From contig NZ_JAGSYG010000001.1 of the NCBI RefSeq assembly GCF_025685655.1, positions 1,302,001 to 1,366,000 on the forward strand: DNA of 64,000 nt. Direction: 5' to 3'. The translations under genes were made by a program, and so were the position numbers. The notes under the pieces were generated by a model that saw nothing but the letters and a program-made list of their open reading frames with translations, was not told where the DNA came from and ran no database searches. The stretch is from Acidicapsa ligni (lineage in GTDB: Bacteria; Acidobacteriota; Terriglobia; Terriglobales; Acidobacteriaceae). Positions 35,414 through 44,576 of this stretch are shown in pieces; the first letter of the stretch is position 1; each line of letters starts with the position of its first letter.

Positions 35414-35458
35414 CCAGCCTAAATTTGCTCTCGAAAGCCGTAAGGACGTAGTCTTATC

Positions 35459-35836
35459 TTGATCGTGCGTATTTTCCGCCAATTCGGTGCATTGGTCTTG
35501 CTGCTGGCAAGCTGCCTGGCTCCAGCGATGGCCTGCATGGTTCCCGATGCTCAGATGAACACCGAGGAGCGTGCGTGCTGCCGGGCGATGAAGAGCCAAT
35601 GCGGGCAGATGGAAATGCCGGCATCGCATGGCTGCTGCCAGAAGACTCCGGCGAGCGTACACGATAACGCGCTCGACACGAAGGCAGTTGTATTCCACCC
35701 GATTGTAGTTTCCTTTATCTGGTTGGCTGCTTTTGAGTTGGTACATCCGGACTCTATTGTCACCGGATGGCTCGAACGTCCAGACTACTCTCCACCACAA
35801 TCTCCGCCCTCGACCATCTCCATCTTAAGAATCTAG
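35459..35836 (+). CDS. Small secreted Cys/Met/His-rich protein before the copper pump
   Basis: A 125-residue protein with a signal peptide (cleaved near PAMAC, residue 25) and a metal-binding-like stretch ACCRAMKSQCGQMEMPAS followed by HGCC. A hydrophobic segment follows, then a Pro/Ser-rich end. The start is TTG at 35459 with AAGGA upstream; a GTG six bases later is possible. The position directly before the cusCBA-like operon suggests a periplasmic copper-binding or chaperone role. A similar small Cys-rich secreted protein (51407-51706) precedes the second pump. Confidence 0.55.
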   Translation: MIVRIFRQFGALVLLLASCLAPAMACMVPDAQMNTEERACCRAMKSQCGQMEMPASHGCCQKTPASVHDNALDTKAVVFHPIVVSFIWLAAFELVHPDSIVTGWLERPDYSPPQSPPSTISILRI

Positions 35837-35933
35837 TCCGCTCCTCTCTCGCACTCTACTTTTGCCGAGCGCGCTCACTTGTCTGCGCGTTTTGGCGACT
35901 GCCATGAACTGCATTTGAGATTGGAGCTTCCGT

Positions 35934-37196
35934 ATGAACGTGGTCCCTTTGTTGACCGCCACGCTTGTGCTGACCGCCGCGTTTTCTGCTTTTGGGCAGA
36001 CGCCGGAGGTGAGCACTCCCACACCCTTGTCCCAGCTTTTAGCTGAGGCCGGGGCAAACAACCCACAAATCTCCGCCGCCAATTATGGCGTGCGAGCGGC
36101 CCGGCAAATGGCACCGCAGGTGACTACGTTGCCGGACCCGAAGTTCACCTACCAGCAGTTCAGTGTGGGCAGCCCGAAGCCGTTTGCTGGGTACACCAAC
36201 AGCGACTTTTCCTACATCGGTGTCGGAGCGTCGCAGGAATTGCCCTATCCAGGGAAACTGCGGGCGCGAGGGACCGTAGCCGATCGTGATGCTGACACCA
36301 AGCAAGCCGAGGTTGAAGTTACGAAGTCCGGCATCGCCGATGTGGTAAAGGCTGACTATCTTCAGTTGGCTTATCTGCAACAGACACTCGGAATCCTGCG
36401 ACAAAACGAAACGGTGCTTGACCAGCTTATTCAGGATGCAACGGCCCACTATCAAGTGGGCCAGGGAATGCAGCAGGATGTCCTGCAGGCGCAGGTGAAC
36501 CGGACGAAGATCGTGAAAGAGATCACGATGCACCATCAGCAGATGGGAGAGATACAGGCCCATCTCAAAGGGCTGCTTAATCGGGATCAGAGTTCGCCGG
36601 ACATTGTTACGGAAGACCTGACCGCTACTCCGATCCAACGGACCTCCGAGGAGCTTCTTGCGATGGTCCGGCAGAGCAACCCCCAGATCCAGGTCGATGC
36701 AAGCTCCATTCGGAGACAGGATGCGCAGGTGGCGTCCGCCAAGCGTGAGGGCAAGCCGGACTTCGAGGTCGGTTATCTCTACGAGAACACCGACCGCAAG
36801 TACCGGGACTATTACATGTTCTCCTTCGATGTGCGTCTTCCTCGCAGGAAGCGTGTCGATGCAGAGATTGCAGAGGCCACAGAGAGACGCTCCGAATCGC
36901 AACGGACACTCGACGCGCATCTGCAACAGCAACTCGCAGAGGTGCAGCAAGGCTATGTCAAAGCAACCAGCGATGACGAGCTATTGAAGGAATACAAGGA
37001 AGGTCTGATCCCGCAATCCGACGCAGCCTTTCGAGCGACATTGAGCGCCTACGCCTCCAACCGCGAGGAGTTCATTCATGTTCTTTCTTACTTCACCGAC
37101 ACCCTCAACCTGAAACTCGAATACGCGCAGACCCTCGTGGATCACGAAGCCGCCTTGGCCCATCTCGAAACTCTGACAGGAGCGACACTGCGATGA
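35934..37196 (+). CDS. cusC: CusC-like outer-membrane efflux factor (TolC family)
   Basis: A 420-residue TolC-family protein: signal peptide ending near FGQT, then two internally related helical repeats with AGANNPQISAANYGVRAARQ and RQSNPQIQVDASSIRRQDAQ. It forms the outer-membrane channel of a tripartite RND pump with the adaptor and transporter in the next two genes. It overlaps the adaptor gene by 4 bases (ATGA). Confidence 0.9.
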   Translation: MNVVPLLTATLVLTAAFSAFGQTPEVSTPTPLSQLLAEAGANNPQISAANYGVRAARQMAPQVTTLPDPKFTYQQFSVGSPKPFAGYTNSDFSYIGVGASQELPYPGKLRARGTVADRDADTKQAEVEVTKSGIADVVKADYLQLAYLQQTLGILRQNETVLDQLIQDATAHYQVGQGMQQDVLQAQVNRTKIVKEITMHHQQMGEIQAHLKGLLNRDQSSPDIVTEDLTATPIQRTSEELLAMVRQSNPQIQVDASSIRRQDAQVASAKREGKPDFEVGYLYENTDRKYRDYYMFSFDVRLPRRKRVDAEIAEATERRSESQRTLDAHLQQQLAEVQQGYVKATSDDELLKEYKEGLIPQSDAAFRATLSAYASNREEFIHVLSYFTDTLNLKLEYAQTLVDHEAALAHLETLTGATLR

Positions 37197-38788
37197 ACAA
37201 ATACATTTTGAGAACCTCACTTGTCTGGATCATTGTTCTTGCAGCTATCGCAGGGATATGGGCCTTCCGCTCTCATTCAATCAAGCTGCCAATGTCACAG
37301 AAGTCGCCGATGTCCGGGGAGATGCAGCCTGTAGCCTCTGGTCCGGCTGTCGCTGCGGACGAGGCAAAGCCATCCATGCCCGACATGCCAGAGATGAAGA
37401 TGGATACTCCGCTGGTTCCGGTGCAACTCACACCCGAGCGGATGCAGAGCATCGGCGTGCAGACCGGCACGGTCGAATACAAACAACTGAGTGATGATAT
37501 TCGTGCGACCGGCACGGTAGACATCAATGAGCGTCTCCTCTCTTACGTGCAGGTACGCTTTCCCGGCTATATCCGCAAAGTCTTCGCCAATGCCACCTAT
37601 CAATATGTCAGAAAAGGTGAACCACTCTTCACCATCTACAGTCCGGACCTCGTAGCAACTCAGCAGGAGTATCTGCTGGCACGGCAGAACCAGAAGACCA
37701 TGAGCGCCAGCACTGTCGATGGTGTTGCGGACGGTGCGGCTACACTTTCCACCGCGGCAGAACAGCGATTACAGCAGTGGGATATACCCGAGAGTGAAAT
37801 CGCAAAGCTCAAGGAGACCGGCAAACCGGTCACTGACCTCACCATCAACTCACCAGTTGAGGGATACATTACCGAGCGAAATGCTCTACCCAATATGTAT
37901 GCCGAACCCTCGACCAAGCTCTACACCGTTGCCGACCTGTCGCGCGTGTGGGTCTACGCCCAAGTCTTCCAGGACGACATAGGCCGGATAAAGCCTGGCG
38001 ATTTGGCGCAGCTTACTGTCGATTCGTATCCAGGCCGCACCTTCTCCGGCCAGATCGAAGAGATCCTGCCCCAGGTAGATATGGCGACGCGCACGGTTCG
38101 CGTTCGGCTGGCGATGGCCAATCCGGGACTCAAACTGAAACCGGGCATGTTCGTGAATGTTGATCTGAAGACCAGCCTGGGAAGACAACTGATCGTGCCT
38201 GCTTCGGCAGTCTTTCAATCCGGCACACGGCAACTGGTTTTCCTCAATCATGGCAACGGCAGTCTTGAGCCAAAAGAGATCACCATCGGTCCCCGCGTCG
38301 GCGATGACTTTGTAGTGCTCAAGGGACTGAAAGCACACGACTCCATCGTGACCTCAGCCAACTTCCTCATCGACTCGGAGAGTCAGTTGCAAGCTGCGGC
38401 AGGTTCCTTCGTGCCACCCCCACCGGGTTCCGGGGGAAGTTCTTCAACAGCGAATGCACCTGCTGCACAGGCAAACATCGACTTCACTACCGATCCCAAC
38501 CCGCCGCAAAAAGGCAGCAACGTCTTTCGGGTGAAACTTACAGGCGCAGATGGAAAGCCCACCACCGGAGCTGACGTTTCGGTCACGTTTTATATGGCAG
38601 CGATGCCCGCGATGGGAATGGCCGCAATGAACACAAATGCCAAACTCATCGACAAAGGCAACGGCATGTATGAGGGAAGCGGTTCACTTGGCTCGGGCGG
38701 CACATATCAGGTCACCATCTCCGCACAGAAAAACGGTCAATTGATCGCAACCAAGCAATTGCGCGTGAACGCGACAGGAGGCATGTAA
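37193..38788 (+). CDS. cusB: CusB-like RND adaptor with C-terminal FixH/YtkA-like domain
   Basis: A 531-residue periplasmic adaptor: N-terminal membrane anchor, a Met-rich segment MPDMPEMKMDTP (about residues 63-74) typical of copper/silver adaptors, then barrel-sandwich hybrid and hairpin regions (YIRKVFANATYQYVRKGEPL), and MFVNVDLKTSLG. After a Gly/Ser/Pro-rich linker near residues 405-422 an extra C-terminal domain (425-531) contains PPQKGSNVFRVKLTGADGKP and the Met-rich FYMAAMPAMGMAAMN, resembling FixH/YtkA domains. In the second pump of this element the same kind of domain is a separate gene. The stop overlaps cusA. Confidence 0.85.
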   Translation: MNKYILRTSLVWIIVLAAIAGIWAFRSHSIKLPMSQKSPMSGEMQPVASGPAVAADEAKPSMPDMPEMKMDTPLVPVQLTPERMQSIGVQTGTVEYKQLSDDIRATGTVDINERLLSYVQVRFPGYIRKVFANATYQYVRKGEPLFTIYSPDLVATQQEYLLARQNQKTMSASTVDGVADGAATLSTAAEQRLQQWDIPESEIAKLKETGKPVTDLTINSPVEGYITERNALPNMYAEPSTKLYTVADLSRVWVYAQVFQDDIGRIKPGDLAQLTVDSYPGRTFSGQIEEILPQVDMATRTVRVRLAMANPGLKLKPGMFVNVDLKTSLGRQLIVPASAVFQSGTRQLVFLNHGNGSLEPKEITIGPRVGDDFVVLKGLKAHDSIVTSANFLIDSESQLQAAAGSFVPPPPGSGGSSSTANAPAAQANIDFTTDPNPPQKGSNVFRVKLTGADGKPTTGADVSVTFYMAAMPAMGMAAMNTNAKLIDKGNGMYEGSGSLGSGGTYQVTISAQKNGQLIATKQLRVNATGGM

Positions 38789-41700
38789 TGCTTTCCAAAA
38801 TCATCGAAATCTGCGCACGCAATCGCTTTCTCGTTTTTACTGCTGTACTGCTACTTACCCTTACCGGAATCTGGTCGCTACAGCATGTACCGCTGGACGC
38901 ACTGCCCGACATCTCGGATGTGCAGGTCATCGTTCACACGGGTTGGGCAGGTGAGCCCCCCGATGTCATCGAGGACCAGGTGACCTATCCCATCGTCACC
39001 AGTCTGCTGGCGGCTCCGCATGTCAAAGCCGTTCGCGCGCAGACCATGCTTGGCGACTCCTACGTCTACGTCGTTTTTGAGGACGGCACGGACCTCTACT
39101 GGGCGCGCTCGCGGGTTATCGAGTACCTGCAACAGATCAGTGGGCGTTTACCCGAGAACGTGCATCCTTCGATTGGTCCCGATGCGACGGGCGCGGGCTG
39201 GGTCTATGAGTATGCCATCGTCGATAAGAGCGGCAAACGCAGTCTTGCCGACCTGCGCAGCTTACAGGATTGGCATCTGCGCTATGCGCTGGAGACTGTG
39301 CCCGGAGTTGCCGAGGTAGCCAGTATCGGTGGTTTCGTCAAGCAATATCAGGTACAACTTGATCCCAACAAACTCCTTGCCTACGGCATCCCTCTCTCTG
39401 CCGTCATCGACAAGGTGAAGATGAGCACGAATGAGGTCGGCGGTCGCGTTCTTAACCTGAGCGGCGCGGACTACATGATCCGCGGCCTCGGCTACCTGCG
39501 CTCGCTGGACGACCTCGCTACGGTTGCCGTCGGCAGCAAAAATGGGACACCTGTCCTGATACGCGACCTGGGAACGGTGAGCTTCGGCCCAGACATCCGC
39601 GAAGGAGTTGCCGAGTGGCATGGAGATGGAGAAACCGTTGGCGGGATTATCGTCATGCGTCAGGGCATGAACGCGCTGAACGTCATCAACGGAGTGAAGC
39701 AGAAATTGCGTGAGATCGCCCCGTCTCTTCCGCCCGGTGTCCAGATCATGACGGGATACGATCGCTCCGACTTGATCGAGGCTTCGATCAAAACGCTCCA
39801 GCGTGATTTGACCGAAGAAGCCATTATCGTCAGCCTCGTCATTATCATCTTCCTGTTTCATTTCCGTTCTGCACTCATTGCAATCATCGCCTTGCCTATC
39901 GCGGTGCTGATGTCTTTCATTCCTATGTACTGGCTAGGAGTGAGCTCGAACATCATGTCGCTGGGTGGCATTGCATTAGCGATAGGTGTGCTCGTCGACG
40001 CCTCGATTGTGATGGTTGAAAATGGCTATCGCCATCTTTCAGAACGGCAGGAAAACGATCCAAGCCCGGTATCCGAATCAGAGCGGCAGACGATTCTTAT
40101 CAACTCGGCCAAGCAGGTTGGTCCGGCACTCTTCTTTTCGTTGATTATCATCGTCGTTTCCTTTATGCCGGTCTTCCTGCTCGAAGCGCAGGAGGGGCGC
40201 ATGTTCCGTCCGCTGGCATGGACCAAGACCCTGGCGATCGGATCTTCTTCCATTCTTGCCATTACCCTCGTGCCAGTCCTGATGGTCTTGCTGATTCGAG
40301 GGCGGCTCAAACCGGAGAATGCGAATCCCATCTCGCGTGTCACACAGGCAATTTACCTGCCCATCCTGAAGTTCTGTCTTCGCCATCGTTGGCTCACCAT
40401 TGGGGTCAACCTGATCTTTCTGCTGGTCACGTTTCCGCTTGCAACACGTTTGGGCAGCCAGTTCATGCCTGCCCTCTTTGAAGGTTCCGCGCTTTATATG
40501 CCGACTGCTCTCCCCGGCATCTCCATTGAGCAGGCGAAGGTACTCCTGCAACAGCAGGATCGCGTCCTTCGCAGCTTCCCGGAAGTGGCCAGCGTATTCG
40601 GCGCGGTTGGCAGATCAGACAGTGCAACTGACAATGCGCCACTCGATATGTATGACACGACACTCATGCTCAAACCACGGGAGCAATGGCCCGCCGGGAT
40701 GACCTACGAAAAGCTCATTCAGCAGATGGATGAGAAACTCCAGTTTCCGGGACTCTCGAATACCTGGACGAGCCCGGTCGAAAATCGCCTGGACATGGAG
40801 CTGACCGGCATCAAAACTCCGCTGGGCATGAAGGTGCAGGGGCCGAATGTCGACGGCATTCAGCACCTGGCTTCGCAGCTCCAGACTGTTCTCTCTGGGC
40901 TTCCGCAGGTGCGATCCGTCTTTGCTGAGAAGGTCGCGCAGGGTTTTTATGTCAATGTCGATGTGAATCGGGAGGAGGCTGCCCGTTACGGTCTCACCAT
41001 TGCGGACATTCAGACAGCGGTTTCATCTGGCATCGGCGGGCAAAATATTGCGGAAAATGTCGAAGGCCGCGAACGCTATCCGATCAATGTCCGCTACCAG
41101 AGAGACTTCCGTGACAATGTCGAGCAGATGCGTGGAGTCCTCGTCGGTACTCCATCCGGGGCACAGATTCCTCTGGGGCAAGTAGCGAAGATCTCATTCA
41201 CGCATGGGCCTGCCATGATTCGGGACGAAGACGGTGCGCTGACGGGGTACATCTACATCGATCTCAAAAACTCCGACTACGGCGGCTTCGTCGCACAGGC
41301 AGACAGACTGATTCATGACAAACTCGCCTTGCCTGCAAATTACACCTTCCAATGGTCGGGAGAATATGAACTGGAACTACGCGCCAAACAACGTCTGCAA
41401 CTGATACTTCCAGTCGTCTTCTTCGTGATCTTCCTGTTGCTATACCTTGTCTTTCACTCGGTAGCTGAAGCGCTTGTCCTCATCTTCCCAACCATCTATG
41501 CGATGAGTGGAGGGTTGCTCCTGCAATGGCTGCTTCACTACAACTTCAGTGTCGCGGTGGCGGTCGGCTACATCGCGCTCTTTGGGATCGCAGTGGAGAC
41601 CGGCGTGGTCATGGTGGTGTATCTTCATGAAGCTCTCGAACACAAGCTGCAATCCGGCAAGGCATTGACGAATGCCGATGTGGAAGAGGCAGCCATTGAA

Positions 41701-41949
41701 GGCGCCGTTCATCGTTTGCGGCCAAAGCTCATGACCGTCTGCGCCGTTCTCGCCAGCCTGGTCCCGATCTTTTGGGAATCCGGCATCGGCTCCGACGTCA
41801 TGAAGCCGATTGCCGCGCCTATCGTCGGCGGCATGATTACTTCCACCATCCACGTCCTGATCCTTGTACCCGTCTTCTTCGTCATGATGAAGGAACGCGC
41901 ACTACGGAAAGGACAGCTACACGCAAAGAACCAAGTCGCTACACATTAG
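38788..41949 (+). CDS. cusA: CusA-like copper/silver RND transporter
   Basis: A 1053-residue RND pump. Twelve membrane segments, with the membrane motif GGIALAIGVLVDASIVMVEN, place it in the monovalent-cation (HME4) group, supported by PVENRLDMELTGIKTPLGMK, which is characteristic of CusA. It takes Cu(I)/Ag(I) from the periplasm out through the CusB/CusC partners. It is one base from overlapping cusB and is followed by a hairpin and a MerR-type promoter. Confidence 0.92.
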   Translation: MLSKIIEICARNRFLVFTAVLLLTLTGIWSLQHVPLDALPDISDVQVIVHTGWAGEPPDVIEDQVTYPIVTSLLAAPHVKAVRAQTMLGDSYVYVVFEDGTDLYWARSRVIEYLQQISGRLPENVHPSIGPDATGAGWVYEYAIVDKSGKRSLADLRSLQDWHLRYALETVPGVAEVASIGGFVKQYQVQLDPNKLLAYGIPLSAVIDKVKMSTNEVGGRVLNLSGADYMIRGLGYLRSLDDLATVAVGSKNGTPVLIRDLGTVSFGPDIREGVAEWHGDGETVGGIIVMRQGMNALNVINGVKQKLREIAPSLPPGVQIMTGYDRSDLIEASIKTLQRDLTEEAIIVSLVIIIFLFHFRSALIAIIALPIAVLMSFIPMYWLGVSSNIMSLGGIALAIGVLVDASIVMVENGYRHLSERQENDPSPVSESERQTILINSAKQVGPALFFSLIIIVVSFMPVFLLEAQEGRMFRPLAWTKTLAIGSSSILAITLVPVLMVLLIRGRLKPENANPISRVTQAIYLPILKFCLRHRWLTIGVNLIFLLVTFPLATRLGSQFMPALFEGSALYMPTALPGISIEQAKVLLQQQDRVLRSFPEVASVFGAVGRSDSATDNAPLDMYDTTLMLKPREQWPAGMTYEKLIQQMDEKLQFPGLSNTWTSPVENRLDMELTGIKTPLGMKVQGPNVDGIQHLASQLQTVLSGLPQVRSVFAEKVAQGFYVNVDVNREEAARYGLTIADIQTAVSSGIGGQNIAENVEGRERYPINVRYQRDFRDNVEQMRGVLVGTPSGAQIPLGQVAKISFTHGPAMIRDEDGALTGYIYIDLKNSDYGGFVAQADRLIHDKLALPANYTFQWSGEYELELRAKQRLQLILPVVFFVIFLLLYLVFHSVAEALVLIFPTIYAMSGGLLLQWLLHYNFSVAVAVGYIALFGIAVETGVVMVVYLHEALEHKLQSGKALTNADVEEAAIEGAVHRLRPKLMTVCAVLASLVPIFWESGIGSDVMKPIAAPIVGGMITSTIHVLILVPVFFVMMKERALRKGQLHAKNQVATH

Positions 41950-41981
41950 TCCGGGGAGATCAATCCAGCCTTCAGCGGCCT

Positions 41982-42012
41982 CGTGGGAGGAAACATCGAG
42001 TCTCCTCCCACG
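41982..42012 (+). other. Hairpin after the copper pump operon
   Basis: CGTGGGAGGA (41982-41991) and TCCTCCCACG (42003-42012) form a perfect 10-bp stem with an 11-nt loop, without a T-run. It ends just before the merR promoter and may act as a transcript boundary. Confidence 0.5.
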
Positions 42013-42014
42013 AC

Positions 42015-42046
42015 TTGACTCTGGAGTACACTCCAGACTTTATGCT
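42015..42046 (+). promoter_or_regulatory. MerR-type overspaced promoter with operator dyad
   Basis: A -35 box TTGACT (42015-42020) and a -10 like TATGCT (42041-42046) are separated by 20 bases holding the perfect dyad CTGGAGT-AC-ACTCCAG (42021-42036). Long spacing with a central dyad is the signature of promoters switched on by MerR-family proteins; the dyad resembles those of ZntR/CadR. It lies directly before the merR gene, so the operon is autoregulated. Confidence 0.85.
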
Positions 42047-42067
42047 GGATTCAGCAAGGAAGGCGAG

Positions 42068-42481
42068 ATGCAGATCGGTCAGGTCGCACAGAGCACGGGA
42101 CTGAGCATAGACACCATCCGCTTCTATGAGAAGCAGGGGCTGGTTCATGCACCTCCGCGTAGCTCAGGAGGATACCGGGTCTATGACGACCGGGATGTGG
42201 AGCGGTTTCAGTTCGTGGGCCGCGCCCAGAATCTCGGCTTTTCTCTTCAGGAGATACGAGAGCTCTTGGTCATTGAGAACAGCAAGGGAGATGGCTGCTC
42301 CCACGTACATGACCTGATCGCGGCAAAGATCGGCCAGGTGAAGGAGAAGATCGCGGAGTTGAAACGGATTGAATCGCGGCTGACAAAGGCCCAGAAGCAG
42401 TGCAGCGCGGCACTGATGAAAAGCTGCCCTGCGGAATGTCCAGTTCTCGAAGAACTTGAGTCGGGTGCGAGAAAGAGTTGA
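42068..42481 (+). CDS. merR: MerR-family metal-responsive regulator
   Basis: A 137-residue MerR protein: N-terminal winged helix (IGQVAQSTGLSIDTIRFYEK), the conserved FYEKQGL and GGYRVY segments, a long dimerisation helix, and Cys residues 77, 112, 120 and 124. The 35-residue gap between Cys77 and Cys112 equals that of Tn501 MerR (82-117) and ZntR (79-114). The metal may be mercury, given merT/merP downstream, or zinc/cadmium/lead. It controls the promoter just upstream. Confidence 0.85.
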   Translation: MQIGQVAQSTGLSIDTIRFYEKQGLVHAPPRSSGGYRVYDDRDVERFQFVGRAQNLGFSLQEIRELLVIENSKGDGCSHVHDLIAAKIGQVKEKIAELKRIESRLTKAQKQCSAALMKSCPAECPVLEELESGARKS

Positions 42482-42482
42482 C

Positions 42483-42830
42483 ATGAAAATCGAGATCTTA
42501 TATTTCAAGGGATGCCCGAACCACGAGCCAGTTGTAAAGCAGGTTCAGCAGATATTACGTTCCGAACAAATCAATGTGCCGGTTGATGAGATAGAAGTCA
42601 CAGATGCAGCGATGGCCCAAAAGGTGGGTTTTCTTGGCTCACCAAGCATTCGCATTGATGATTTAGATATTGAACCGGATGTTCGTGGGCTACAGACATT
42701 CGGGTTTGGCTGCCGGACCTACTCCGATGCGGAGGGGCGGCGATCCGGGATTCCCTCCGCAAATATCATCAAACGGGCCTTATACGAGGCGTCGGCTCCT
42801 GGTGTCACGTCTATGAGCGAGCCAGGATGA
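42483..42830 (+). CDS. Thioredoxin-fold protein of the mer cluster
   Basis: A 115-residue protein with a thioredoxin-like start (KIEILYFKGCPNHEPVV, with a single Cys instead of a CxxC pair), a cis-Pro region GSPSIRIDDLDIE and a further CRTY Cys. Related proteins are found in mer clusters and annotated as thioredoxin-like or organomercurial-lyase-associated. It starts one base after the merR stop and overlaps merT by 4 bases. Confidence 0.65.
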   Translation: MKIEILYFKGCPNHEPVVKQVQQILRSEQINVPVDEIEVTDAAMAQKVGFLGSPSIRIDDLDIEPDVRGLQTFGFGCRTYSDAEGRRSGIPSANIIKRALYEASAPGVTSMSEPG

Positions 42831-43180
42831 ACAAAGGTCAAAAGACCGACTATGGCGTTCTTGCCGCCGGAGGTGCTGCGGCAATCCTTGCCTCGACTTG
42901 TTGCCTCGGACCTTTAGTTCTTGTACTGCTGGGTTTCAGCGGTGCGTGGATTGGGAATCTGACTCGTCTGGAGCCTTACCGCCCTTATTTCTTATTGGGA
43001 GCTATCATTGCGCTCGTCTTTGCAGCGCGCCGTATCTTCCGATCTGCTAGTGCGTGCAAACCGGATGAAGTTTGCGCCCTGCCGAGAACGCGTCGTCTCT
43101 ATAAGCTGTTGTTCGGAATCACCGTTCTGCTTGTGCTGGTTGCAGTCGCATTTCCGTATGTCGCCAAATTCTTCTACTGA
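42827..43180 (+). CDS. merT: Mercuric ion transporter MerT
   Basis: A 117-residue protein of three membrane helices with the CC pair (residues 25 and 26) in the first helix and a second pair of Cys (77 and 83) in the cytoplasmic loop, the arrangement used by MerT to carry Hg(II) inward. The merP gene follows, with the usual order. No mercuric reductase gene (merA) is present in the window. Confidence 0.88.
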   Translation: MNKGQKTDYGVLAAGGAAAILASTCCLGPLVLVLLGFSGAWIGNLTRLEPYRPYFLLGAIIALVFAARRIFRSASACKPDEVCALPRTRRLYKLLFGITVLLVLVAVAFPYVAKFFY

Positions 43181-43207
43181 GTGTTCGCTATCGAGGAGGT
43201 AATAACC

Positions 43208-43501
43208 TTGAAGACTTTCAAGTGTACCGTCACTGTTCTATCCGCTCTTTTGCTCGCCGTCCCAGCCTGGGCCGCCACACGCACGGCTACGCTCGATGTT
43301 CCAGGTATGACCTGTTCGACGTGCCCCATTACCGTCAAAAAGGCGCTGAACAGGGTCGCGGGAGTCTCGAAAGTGGATGTCAGGTTTGAAAAGAAATTGG
43401 CCGTGGTCACTTACGACGATGCCAAAACCAACGTGCAGGCCCTTGTCAAAGCCACGACCGATGTTGGCTTTCCCTCCACACCGGAGATACCGCGCAAGTA
43501 A
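43208..43501 (+). CDS. merP: Periplasmic mercury-binding protein MerP
   Basis: A 97-residue protein: signal peptide ending near PAWAAT and one heavy-metal-associated domain with GMTCSTCPITV (Cys 36 and 39) and the following helix KKALNRVAGVSKVDV. MerP collects Hg(II) in the periplasm and hands it to MerT. I chose the TTG at 43208 after GAGGAGGTAATAACC; an upstream GTG would place the binding site inside the gene. Confidence 0.85.
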   Translation: MKTFKCTVTVLSALLLAVPAWAATRTATLDVPGMTCSTCPITVKKALNRVAGVSKVDVRFEKKLAVVTYDDAKTNVQALVKATTDVGFPSTPEIPRK

Positions 43502-43519
43502 GGAAAGGAGGAATGTAGG

Positions 43520-43894
43520 GTGAACGCGGATAATTGCACAACAAAGGATCTCGTCGTTAGTCGAAGCTCAATCAGGCTTTGGTATTTACCTGCGGTCCTT
43601 GTATTGACCGGATTGGCTTGGCAGCAGGGGCGAATCTGGCTCTGCTTCCCGGCATTCACAGTGATGGGAATAGCATGTCTTGCCAATGCTGCCCGGTGCG
43701 GACGACTCCATTGCTACGTGACCGGCCCTCTTTTTCTTGTCGTAGCTCTCTATGTTCTGCTCGCCGCATTCCAATTTGTGCCAATGTATGCAAGCCTTAC
43801 CTTCCTGATCGCTCTCGGCATCACGTCACTCACATTTATTGCGGAAAGGTCCTTCGGAACATATAGGGGCAACAGTTGTCGATGCGTGCGATAG
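43520..43894 (+). CDS. Membrane protein of the mer cluster, unknown
   Basis: A 124-residue protein with three to four membrane segments and Cys-containing loops (CLANAARCGRLHCYVTGP), starting with GTG after AAAGGAGGAA. It is probably cotranscribed with merP (18 bases apart). The CxxxxxxCxxxxC pattern suggests metal handling. Family not recognised with certainty. Confidence 0.6.
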   Translation: MNADNCTTKDLVVSRSSIRLWYLPAVLVLTGLAWQQGRIWLCFPAFTVMGIACLANAARCGRLHCYVTGPLFLVVALYVLLAAFQFVPMYASLTFLIALGITSLTFIAERSFGTYRGNSCRCVR

Positions 43895-43901
43895 ATATTC
43901 T

Positions 43902-44525
43902 TTAGAGCCCTCCGTGGCGGAGCAGCAGCCCGAGACTCCCTGCTTGATAGAGGATCAGGACGCCGAGTGCGATCAACACGACGGGAGCCACGCGATGCCC
44001 ATACCGGCGAATGGGCGAACCCAATGTTGGGTGATTGACCATCCAATGCGCGACGAAGCACCACAGTGCGGTCATCACCATGAATATCAATCCGATCACG
44101 GCAATTTCTTTGTGTGACCGGATAGCTAACGAAGGTATATAGATCCCGATGTTGTCGCCGCCATTCGCCAGTGTCACGAGCGCCACAGTTGTCGCACGTC
44201 CGTTACGTCCGGCATTGACATGGTGCTCTAAACTCTCTTCTGTCGCATTGCGTTCGCGGTACAGATCGAAGAGTTTGTTCACGCCAATCAGAATCGGGAC
44301 CACTCCTAACAATCCGATATAAGCGCGTGGAAACACGAGAGAAAGCAGGGATGCTGCCACGCTCACGCCAAACAAAGCAGCAATTCCAAGGTACTGACCG
44401 AGCACAACATCTCGCGCACGGAACTTCGGGTCGGCGAAGAACCCGATCAGCACAAAGACATCATCGATATTGGTCGAAGCAAAGAGCACGATGGCCATGC
44501 CAAGCAGTGCGAGCAGAGAATCCAT
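43902..44525 (-). CDS. cadD: CadD-like cadmium resistance transporter
   Basis: A 207-residue membrane protein of the CadD/LysE type with about five to six segments. The N-terminal motif LFASTNIDDVFVLIGFF and the later ANGGDNIGIYIPS are family hallmarks. It exports cadmium and perhaps other metals or quaternary amines. It is divergent from the CDF gene at 44709 across a 183-base region with a strong inverted repeat. Confidence 0.85.
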   Translation of the reverse strand: MDSLLALLGMAIVLFASTNIDDVFVLIGFFADPKFRARDVVLGQYLGIAALFGVSVAASLLSLVFPRAYIGLLGVVPILIGVNKLFDLYRERNATEESLEHHVNAGRNGRATTVALVTLANGGDNIGIYIPSLAIRSHKEIAVIGLIFMVMTALWCFVAHWMVNHPTLGSPIRRYGHRVAPVVLIALGVLILYQAGSLGLLLRHGGL

Positions 44526-44543
44526 TCATCAGACCGTTCGTAT

Positions 44544-44576
44544 TTTGAAGTAGCGCAAGATACAGCGTACTTCAAA
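44544..44576. promoter_or_regulatory. Inverted repeat between cadD and the CDF gene, candidate operator
   Basis: TTTGAAGTA (44544-44552) and TACTTCAAA (44568-44576) are a perfect 9-bp inverted repeat 15 bases apart. It lies in the divergent promoter region and could bind an ArsR/CadC- or MerR-type regulator controlling both genes. Confidence 0.55.

Noticed and set aside
36039..36950. A 303-codon minus-strand frame
   Set aside because: It is antisense to the well-supported TolC-family gene and matches no family.
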